Assembly (NCBI RefSeq): GCF_024713945.1
Contig: NC_134681.1
Span: forward strand, 620,001-684,000
From: Dermatophagoides farinae
Lineage: Eukaryota; Arthropoda; Arachnida; Sarcoptiformes; Pyroglyphidae
Direction: 5' to 3'
Length of the DNA stretch: 64,000 nucleotides
The notes beneath the pieces were generated by a model, which had not been told where the DNA came from, ran no database searches, and saw only the letters and a list, made by a program, of their open reading frames with translations. This document shows positions 55,790-64,000 of this stretch, one piece after another. The position numbers and the translations under genes were made by a program. How positions within the stretch are numbered: the stretch's first letter is position 1; each line of letters starts with the position of its first letter.

Positions 55790-58700
55790 ATGATGGCATT
55801 GTTAAATCGATTTAGGATTTTGTCTTCAATATTTTTGTTTGTGATTTTCTGTACAATTTGTAATTCACAATCAACAACAATCGACGAAATCAATGATGAT
55901 TATGAAGAATCGACTACATTGTCCACAATTCTTTCATCCAATTTGAATTTGAATCATTTTAGCTGGTCTAAATCGATTGATAATGCATTCGATTTGGCTT
56001 TTTTAAACGATACATATGCAAAATTGATTAATGTTGATAGAAAAAATTCAACATTAATAAATGAAAATAATGATGATGATGATGATCAATTGGATGATTG
56101 TCAAATTGATCAATTTATTGATGATATTTTTCCTGCCAATTATCAAGTGGATAGTAATTTTGATTTTCAAAAAGCCATATGGACAGATAATATTGATCAA
56201 ACATTTGTTATTGCACATCGATTGATTGATTTAGGACGAAATTTTAGTCATCGTTTAACACCATTATTACAAAGAATGTCCAGACAATTATCATTTCTGG
56301 CATATGAATTACAATTATCTCCACAATGTATGGCATCATTAGTCAAGATTGGTAGAGCAATAAACAAAAATGAATTATGGTCATTCAAATGTATGTGTTA
56401 CATTCATTTATAATACATTAATTTTTGATTTTTGATTTTTAATTTTATTTCATTTTCAATGTGTTCTATGTATAAATGATTTTTTTTTGTTACATTCAAC
56501 AGTTTTAGATGCAGCTGGAAAAATTCCAAGCGGTCTATTGGAAGGAACGCTATCTAGTGTCGGTGATTATAATCAATGTTTAGAAATAAAAAGTCCTCGT
56601 TCACAAAATGAAAATTTAAAACAATTTCGTGGTAAATATTGTTTTGCACGTCCTATTGTTCCACATCCTCGTGGAAAAATTATAATCAATAAGGATCGAT
56701 CATTACCATTTGGCATACCAACAAGTTTGATTGATGAAATTTCAGATGCATTATATTTTTTCAATCGTTCAATGATAAACATTGGAATTTGTATACCATC
56801 CACTTGTACAGCTGATGAAATTCAATTGACATTGAATTCAATTCTGTATCCAATAACAAAAATACCAATTGAAATTGGTCCAGAATCTCGTTGTGATTCA
56901 CATGATAAACCAATTGTTTTGGATAATTTTCAATGGATGGCCATGTAAGATGATGAATTTGTGATCCTTTTTTTTAATCTTTAATTGTAAAAAATATTAT
57001 TTCATCATTCGTTAGTTATATCTATTCTGGCCTTTTCTTGTTAACCATTTTAGCATCAATCTATGAATATTTTCTCAAACGATCACAACAACAATCATTA
57101 TCAATCAATGATCCTGTGAAAAGCAAAAATGATAACGATGAAAATAACAACAAAAACATTGGCAAAAACAATGATATTATCGACAATAATCAACTTACAA
57201 CAGTTAATGTTAACAATGGAAATGAAAGCAGTATATCATCATCATCATCAACATCAACATCAACATCAGAATCATTACAAAAACATTCAACTATATCTTG
57301 TATTATTGTTGCATTTTCATTCGTATCCAATTTACGATCATTATTCGTTTCGAAACCAAATAATTTCGGATCAATTGATTTTTTTCGTCTAGTAATGTTA
57401 ATTGAAACAATATTCATGCATACATATTATATGGGCACATTGACAGCCAGTATGGCTGTGCAGAAAAAATTATTCACTGGTCTAGCAACGAAAACATTAC
57501 AAGACAAGAAATATGGATTTCTACGAAATTTTCATAATACAGATTTTTTCTTCTCTTTAACGTAATTATTTTGTCATTTTTTTTTACTCGAACAACTAAT
57601 ATTTATCCACAATTATTCATTCATTTTCAGTGGTCTTTTGATGGCATATACAACATTGAAATTTTTGAGAAAAACCAAAGGAAGATTTAATTTTTTACAA
57701 TTTGCCATCAACATGTATTTAAGATTTTATCCAACAATTTTCGGCGTCATTCTTCTCTACTATCTACTACCATTATGGGATAGTGGACCATTCTGGCATC
57801 ATATGGATCAATATTTTGTATATGCATGTCGCCATCAATTATTGTCCAGTATGCTAAGCTATAATTTCTATGATGTTGATTTGGAATTCTTACAGAATCA
57901 TAGTTTCGTATGTTTAATTAATTCTATCGAAAAAAATTCCATTTATTTCTTTTTTTTTTGTTTTCATTTGTAGTGCAATATGGCAACTTGGTGGGCAAAT
58001 TCTTGTTTCCATTTGATTCTTTTATCACCATTGATTCTGTTGCCATTATATCGTCTTAAAAGAGGATTCTTTTCGATATTATTCCTTATTTTATCCATTA
58101 TTATTGGATGTTTAATCAGTATCAGTCATCTAATGTTTAATGGAAGGCCATACGCAAATCAATGGTCACGAATGGATTCCATTTTTTATGAATCTCTTTA
58201 CACGATTTACTATACATGGCCATTTATTCATCATATTTCAACATTTGTATTTGGAATGTTAGTCGGTTATTTGATATTGGATTATCCGAAAATCTATTTC
58301 GGTGGTAGAATTGGTGAATGTATTTTAACTATTGTTTTTATCATCATGTCAATTGTTGGATTTCAATGGACATATACATTACATACAGCACCATCTGATT
58401 TATTTACATTATTAACAAAATCAGCATCAGATTTGGAAATCTATTTAAATATTACCATTGGTAAATTATTATGGTGTTCAGGATTTATGTGGATATTCTA
58501 TATTTGTTGTACTAAAAGAGGTGAGTCGATAAAATTCTGATGTTTCAGCCATTATTATTTTATCTATTATACATTAGAATTTTGGTCAAAATTATTTGAT
58601 TTTCCGGCACTTCGTCCTCTATACAATTTATCATTACAAATCTACCTGATAAATTTAATACCAGCTATTTGGTTAACATTTCGAACCAAAGATACAATCG

Positions 58701-58895
58701 ATTTTGATGATATGTTTATGGTAAGGTTTTTTTTGTTGTCCTTTGTCATCATCATTAATAATATAATGCAAAATTTTTCATTAGTTTCAGCAAACAATAT
58801 GCAATGTTTTCCTCACAACAGTACTATCATTTTTCGTACATCTTTTGTTTGATAAACCGGTGCAGAATATTCTACGAATTCTTGAAATGAAATGA
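55790..58895 (+). CDS. NRF-6 (nose resistant to fluoxetine)-like membrane acyltransferase
   Basis: Seven exons: 55790-56390, 56503-56944, 57016-57561, 57631-57907, 57974-58520, 58578-58720 and 58791-58895. All splice in phase and give 886 residues. Tandem ATGs open a signal peptide (residues 1-26, ending CNSQS). Residues about 105-345 form the luminal NRF domain with its conserved cysteines (DDCQID, SPQCMAS, NQCLEI, KYCFARP, GICIPSTC). A first TM (IYIYSGLFLLTILASIYEYF) and an Asn/Ser-rich linker follow. Then comes an acyltransferase-3 domain of about ten TM helices opening with SIDFFRLVMLIETIFMHTYY, whose His (about 483) sits at the place of the family's catalytic His. In C. elegans the NRF-6/NDG-4 family acts in epithelial lipid or drug transport; the acyl substrate is unknown. 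AATAAA follows at 59108-59113. Confidence 0.9.
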
Positions 58896-59107
58896 AAATC
58901 AACACATACGTCAAAAAAAAAACACACACACACACACAAAAACAAACAAACAAACACAGAGCCAATGACAAATGCTTTTTAATTTTCAATTAATTGTTAT
59001 TTTCGGTTTTTCGGGCAGGCAGAATAACAGAAACAGAGAACAGAAACAAATTCGATTCTTTTTTTTTGAATCATTTTTTCGATATTTCATTATTATATTT
59101 GCTAAAG

Positions 59108-59113
59108 AATAAA
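59108..59113 (+). terminator. Possible polyadenylation signal of the NRF-6-like gene
   Basis: AATAAA lies 213 bp beyond the stop and about 70 bp before the end of the convergent troponin I coding region. The two 3' UTRs could overlap. Confidence 0.4.
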
Positions 59114-59180
59114 GATAAATAAATAAATATGATAATAATGTACGTGAATAATTGAATAGTTTGTTCATTCACGTTATTGT

Positions 59181-60254
59181 TCACTCTTCATCATCATCAT
59201 AATCATCGATTTCGCCTGCATCAATTTCACCTGCATCAATTTCGGTTGTTTCAACCGTTTGTTTAACCGCTTTAGTTTCAGCAGCCCATACTGGTTTTGT
59301 TTCTGTTTTTTTATGTTTATCATCCAATTCAATTTCTTTTTTCACCGATTTCAATGCACCACGCATATCCATTTTGGCCAATTTATATGTCCATTGACGC
59401 ATCTTTTCCAATTGTGTTTGATATTTGGATACTTTTTTCAATGGTGGTATAATGCTATTATTATTCAAATCATAGAATTATTATAGAATAAAATAAAATG
59501 ATGAGACCGACAACCATTGGAAATAGAAAAATGAATTCTAACTTACAATTTGCCTCTCATATCGTTAACACGTGATTGAAGATCGGCAATCTAATCATGA
59601 TTATCATCATCAATGAATTTTTTTTTATTCCAAAATCATTCACATACCTCATATTCTTTGAGACAAGTAATCAATTCTAGATCCCATTTATCTTCGTTTA
59701 GTTTGTAAATTCTGTTATGATATTGTTTGCAAATCTCTTGCAATTGATCAACTTTAAATAGAAACAAATTGATTTGAATAATAATTTCAATATATAAACT
59801 TCAACAATACAACAATCATACTAACCATCATCTGGTAATGATTTTGATTCGCCCGTTCGTTCACCGATTACTCTTTGTCGTTCTTTTTCTTTTTGTTCCT
59901 GTTGTCGTTTTACTTCATCGGCTGCTTTACGACGAAGTAATTGCTAATTTTTTTTCAACGGAAATAAACAAATTAAATTACGAATTCATAATTAATATTC
60001 TGATCAACATTCACTACTTACACGAAGTCGTTTTTTACGTTCAGGTGTCATGAAACCTTTTTTCTTTTGTGAACTTTTCAGCTGAGCTTCAAGACGTTCA
60101 CGAATTTCACGTCTTTTACGCTCTTTTTCAGCCATTTTTTCATCATCCTGAAATGATAAATAAATAAAATTGTTCAATAATAATATGAATTTATATTGAC
60201 AAAAAAATATCGAATTAATTTGATTTTTTTATTGTTTTTTCGGACTAGTACCAT
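59181..60254 (-). CDS. wupA: Troponin I (thin-filament inhibitory subunit)
   Basis: Exons on the minus strand: 60254-60252 (ATG only, tentative), 60147-60022, 59943-59826, 59751-59648, 59590-59547 and 59454-59181. They join in phase to 222 residues, within the usual arthropod range of about 190-220 or more. Residues 2-43 read DDEKMAEKERKRREIRERLE and KKKGFMTPERKKRLR, the N-terminal troponin-C-binding region. Residues about 44-117 are a charged helix of the TnT-binding coiled coil. DMRGKFIIPPLKKVSKY at about 126-143 covers the inhibitory/actin-binding junction seen as RGKF..P.LKKVSKY in arthropod TnI. The tail ends in an acidic EIDAGEIDAGEIDDYDDDEE-like stretch. TnI blocks actomyosin in muscle until calcium binds troponin C. 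The gene is tail-to-tail with the NRF-6-like gene at 285 bp. The weak point is the start: the ATG is followed by donor GTACTA, so another 5' exon is possible. Confidence 0.92.
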
Positions 60255-60787
60255 TTTGATTTCAAATGAAAATTACAAACACTTTAAAAGTATTGATTGA
60301 TTGAATCAAAAGAAATTCAAACTCATACAAAAATCTTCGCACTTATTCACAGAATTCGACAAACAAAAAATGATATCCAGATGGATTAGCTGGATGGCGA
60401 ATCAAACATCGAATGAGAATGAAAGTAATGATAATGATGATGATGATGATGAAGTGGAGTTGAATGATATCGATAATCAAATACCGACATCAGGAATGAT
60501 AGTGATCATAAATATACACACATCTGGTTGATAATATAAATGCAAACATGAGACATATATATATTTTTTCTGAATATGCACACACACACACACACACATT
60601 TATAAACAATCCTTGAAAGACTAAGATGATGATGATGTTAGTTTATAAAATTCTTCCACAATCATCAATCTTTAGTCTATATTCAACAAAAGAGAAAGAA
60701 TAAAAATTGGGCGTTTTTGACGCAATAAGTAAAAAACAATGAAACTAATGAACAGTGGGCTTTAACTATTGAATCATGAATGATGTA

Positions 60788-60819
<32 letters not shown>

Positions 60820-61822
60820 AGTCTTCATTGTTGCCATTCTTTTTTTTTTTTTTTTTTTGACGACCTGATTTCTCCTTTTTTTTTGTCATTATAATTCATT
60901 CTTAATGGCATCGATATATAAATTGAAAAAAGAAAGAAAAAAAAATTTTTTTTTCATCATTATAAACAAAAGAACAAAAATTTAATGACGTACCGATAAC
61001 AGTGTGTGTGTGCACACTTTATTTAGAAACATGTTCAAAATTCAAATCAATGATAAGATTCTTAAAATATTTAACATCATCATTGTAATAAAAAAAAAAA
61101 AAATTTGAACAACTTCAAATGGATTAAAAATAGGGACATAAATAACATATATATGATAGACATAGACAGATTGATGATGGAAATAATAACAATAATAATA
61201 ATGCTGACTAGGTTGAAGAAATAAAGAAGAATTCAGCACCTTATCTGTTATTATCCAACTGCAATAAGTAACTGTTTTGTTTTCTATTATTATTCATAAC
61301 AATCGTAAATAAATGATGATGATGATGACAATGGCTGTATATCGAGATTGTTTTGCATATTTTTTTTTTTTTTTAATTATCCATTATCTTTCACACATAT
61401 GTTAAATTCAACTAATGAAATGGAGCCATTCAAGTAATATGAAATTTGCTGACGTCAATAGAACCAAAAAAATTTTTTTTTTTAGTGACAACGGTGATTC
61501 TTTTTTTTTTTTTTTTTTACTGAAAAAAATTGTTTGGATATAGATTCTTTTTTTTTATTTTTTATTCAATAAAAAAAATTACATTTTATATTTGTTTAAT
61601 AGTAGAAAATAATGAATAAACAAATCAAGTTTGTGTTTTTAATCCATGCAAACAAACAAACAAAAAAAAAATAAAATAAAATGTTTCTGTTGGTTTCCAA
61701 GGAAACAAAAACAAAAAAAAAATTCTTCTTTGAATACGAATATGCATGCATGTACCATATGGATGTTAATGGATAATTAATCGATTCATTATTCACAATT
61801 TTCACCAATAAATTCAATGAAT
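60255..61822. other. Stretch between troponin I and the OST3 gene
   Basis: Upstream region and probable 5' UTR/promoter of troponin I (left) and 3' UTR of the OST3 gene (right). It holds (CA)n near 60580, a CT run near 60789, CTAT repeats near 60807-60818 and long poly-T tracts. A TTTATT at 61561-61566 is a possible minus-strand polyadenylation signal for OST3. The 76-codon open frame at 60301 has an Asp/Asn-rich composition and no recognisable family. Confidence 0.5.
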
Positions 61823-63093
61823 TCATTTGAAAAGAAAACTATATGGATAACCATGTGCTTTACCACGAAAGATTGACATCAGGAATGAGAAAAATATTGC
61901 AATCAATGAAACTCCGGCAATCAACATTACTGTAATGAGAATTTGATTTAGTTTTAAATTCAAAAATGGTCATAATAATTTTGGTTATACAAACTTTTCT
62001 TTTTCTTCTGATCTATTTTACCACTTTGTTTAACGGCATGAATAATAAATATGAAACCAGCGGCAATAGCACAATCTGTGAAAAGAATTTAAACATTAAT
62101 ACATTAGGATTCAATTGAATTAATTTAAAAATTTACTGATGACAAAGATGATATAAGTCTCGATAATGAATTGTCCACCGCTTCCATTATGTATGTATGA
62201 TATTCCATTCGCTGAACGATGCATCAATGGTGGTCCACGAATATGGCTCCACATTTGACCAGAAGTCATACCAAAAACAATAGCCAAAGCGGTTACTGAC
62301 CAGGAAGTTTTGTTACCAAGAAAATCGAGATTATTTCGGCGAACATAAAGAATGATAGAAAACAAACTGAAAAATATAACCAATAGAAATGAAGCAGTAT
62401 AATTGGGCGGACGAACTACACGAATCGAGATGGAAGTTTTTTCGGCAATCCAACGAGCAATAGTTTCGGCAGAGAAACCAATTCGTTGAATGTCCATTTG
62501 ATCAGCATGTTTGATTAATAATGTGTTTGCTTTCATTTGTCGTTCACTAAACAATAAAAACACCGGGGCTGAATTGATTTTAAGTTGTTGAAAGATTTCA
62601 GACCCTTCATCATAATCAACAAAACCGAAAAATAGGCTTGGATTGAACAAAGATGAATAACGCCAACTATTGGCTACAATGGAAAATTCATCGGCAGCCG
62701 AACGACATACAGAACATTGTCGTCCCGGTGATAATGCAGTCATCATGACAACGAATGTATAATTACGAATCGGTTGACCATGTTGTTTTGATCCAATGAA
62801 TGTACGAAATTTTTCCGGATTCAAGCGTATCATTGGCCGTTTGAAGGACATTTGAATTAATTTTTCGCTTCTTTCCTCTAAAGGCATATGAGGCGACTGA
62901 AATAATAATAATTAAGATAAATTAATTGGTTTGAAATATTAAATGATTTTAAAATTACTTCTTTCTTTTTGGCATTGGCATTGATTATTGGTATTAGCCA
63001 AATCATTGCCAAACACAAAAGAATCATGTGGCAGGACATTCTGGAATGATGATATAGAATTCTTGGCTGTATCATTTTTGTACACGGAATCAT
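61823..63093 (-). CDS. Magt1: OST3/OST6-family oligosaccharyltransferase oxidoreductase subunit (MAGT1/TUSC3)
   Basis: Exons on the minus strand: 63093-62959, 62896-62137, 62075-61995 and 61929-61823, all in phase. The total is 360 residues from the first ATG, 354 from 63075 or 342 from MSCHMILL at 63039. The last fits the family length (human MAGT1 335) and places a signal peptide at the very start. A luminal thioredoxin-like domain follows, with redox motif CSVC (Cys106/Cys109 in the long numbering), [19 protein letters not shown] and a cis-Pro region NSAPVFLLF. Then come four TM helices and the family-typical ending [14 protein letters not shown]. In the ER this subunit of the STT3B-type complex forms mixed disulfides with nascent chains so that N-glycosylation sites are used before folding; it was also proposed as a magnesium transporter. 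It is divergent from COQ3, with 432 bp between starts. Confidence 0.95.
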
Positions 63094-63525
63094 CGGAGTT
63101 CTCAATATTATACAGGCAATATTTTAATAATCCAATATTTTGATGAATAAAATACTTTATTGTATCAAGAATCGGATTTTCTAATTTATAAGATGAATTA
63201 ATGAATTTTTTTTTTTTGATGATAATAACCCGGCTTTTCGTTCTTTGGTAGATATATTCCGTTCACGTGGAACCACAACAAACATTCAATCACCACCACT
63301 AAAATTATCGCCGAGAGTTAAAGACAGCTCATCAATGTAACTATTATTGTTGTCTGCATTATAATTTGCCCGTATCTATTTCGACAGCAATGAATACACT
63401 CAACCGTTCCTAACTTTTGTGTGTGTATGATAAACACTCAACATATATGCATGTGTGATATTTTGTTTTTTGATTTCAAAAACTGAATCTTTTCTGTATG
63501 TTTTAAAAAAATATTCAATAAGAAA
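63094..63525. promoter_or_regulatory. Probable shared promoter between OST3 (-) and COQ3 (+)
   Basis: The 432 bp between the two start codons must contain both transcription starts. It is slightly less A/T-homopolymeric than intergenic DNA elsewhere, with CCCGGCTTTTCGTTC and TTCCGTTCACGTGG near 63229-63272, the latter containing an E-box CACGTG. No TATA pair is clear. The bidirectional function is inferred from layout. Confidence 0.5.
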
Positions 63526-64000
63526 ATGACCATTAAATTATCATTTTGTCGTCGTACATTTTTAATGCGAAAATTTCATTTGCAATTGTCAAAACCGAAC
63601 CAATTGAAACATTCAAAGCGTATGATTGCCACAACAATGGTCAACGAACAAAATTCAAAAATTCACAACGATGTTTCTCAACTATCATTCAAAAGTATCG
63701 ACTCTAATGAATTGGAAAAGTTTCGAAAATTCTCACCAAAATGGTGGAAAGGTGATGAACTTTTGGCATTACGAAATTTGAATCAATTACGTGTGCCTTT
63801 TATTGTCGATGCTCTTCAATCTCGTTTAAATGATAATTATGATAAAGTAACACGTTGTTCACAATTTCCATTGAAAGATTCAAAATTGTTGGATATTGGT
63901 TGTGGTGGAGGCATACTTGCCGAATCCTTAGCTCGTTTAGGTGGCAATATATATGGTATTGATCCGGTCAAAGAGAATGTTGTTGTTGCCAAAAATCATG
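63526..64000 (+). CDS. COQ3: COQ3, ubiquinone biosynthesis O-methyltransferase, mitochondrial (5' part, cut by window end)
   Basis: This is an open frame of 158 codons from ATG 63526 to the window edge. The N-terminus (MTIKLSFCRRTFLMRKFHL) is basic, Ser/Thr-rich and lacks acidic residues, as expected for a mitochondrial presequence. Residues about 55-90 read FRKFSPKWWKGDELLALRNL and LNQLRVPFI. The SAM-binding motif I, LLDIGCGGGILAESLARLGG, starts near residue 120, and YGIDPVKENVVVAKNH follows as motif post-I with the acidic ribose-binding Asp. COQ3 performs both O-methylation steps of ubiquinone synthesis on the matrix face of the inner membrane within the COQ complex. The C-terminal half lies outside the window. 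An internal ATG at 63565 could serve as an alternative start. Confidence 0.93.
   Translation, partial: MTIKLSFCRRTFLMRKFHLQLSKPNQLKHSKRMIATTMVNEQNSKIHNDVSQLSFKSIDSNELEKFRKFSPKWWKGDELLALRNLNQLRVPFIVDALQSRLNDNYDKVTRCSQFPLKDSKLLDIGCGGGILAESLARLGGNIYGIDPVKENVVVAKNH

Noticed and set aside
60301-60531. 76-codon plus-strand open frame with an acidic stretch
   Set aside because: It lies in the probable 5' region of troponin I on the other strand. The Asp run comes from a GAT microsatellite, and there is no polyadenylation signal or homology to support it.

Overview
The window reads as nuclear DNA of a small-genome arthropod, most likely an acariform (astigmatid) mite of the Dermatophagoides kind. 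It is strongly AT-rich, its introns are short (roughly 60-120 bp), and it is dense in (TCA)n, (CAA)n, (CA)n and (GA)n microsatellites and A/T tracts. Its gene content is animal and arthropod: a Wnt ligand, a six-cysteine CBM14 cuticle-type chitin-binding protein, troponin I, an NRF-6-type acyltransferase and a copia LTR element. The species is inferred from composition and families, not proven. No prokaryotic operon, CRISPR array or convincing tRNA/rRNA was found.

Layout from left to right. (1) 3352-4213 holds the last two exons of an LHFPL-family tetraspan protein (+), with a His-rich tail. (2) 11498-13101 holds three exons of a Wnt ligand (+); the signal-peptide exon was not found. (3) 13582-18233 is a six-exon secreted protein (-) with a signal peptide, a long Q/S-rich region, about eleven ~20-residue Ala/Glu/Arg helical repeats and a C-terminal CBM14 domain. 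It is tail-to-tail with the Wnt gene. (4) 22470-25129 is a young, internally deleted copia-type LTR retrotransposon (-) with LTRs differing at one base, a 5-bp target duplication, a primer binding site, a polypurine tract and one uninterrupted ORF. (5) 25130-40424 has no gene I can support. (6) 40425-42379 is a five-exon MFS transporter of the MFSD4/NaGLT1 type (-). (7) 42380-55789 is gene-poor and contains an uninterrupted 160-bp GA tract. (8) 55790-58895 is a seven-exon NRF-6-like membrane acyltransferase (+). (9) 59181-60254 is troponin I (-), tail-to-tail with it. (10) 61823-63093 is the OST3/OST6 (MAGT1/TUSC3) oxidoreductase subunit of oligosaccharyltransferase (-). (11) 63526 to the edge is the 5' part of COQ3 (+), head-to-head with OST3 over 432 bp.

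The genes are independent eukaryotic units serving signalling, cuticle, transport, muscle, ER glycosylation and ubiquinone synthesis, not one pathway. Exon joins were derived by hand from GT/AG sites, reading phase and family similarity. The most unusual items are the fused-ORF copia derivative and the chitin-binding protein with a long helical repeat arm. No clearly new multi-gene system is present.
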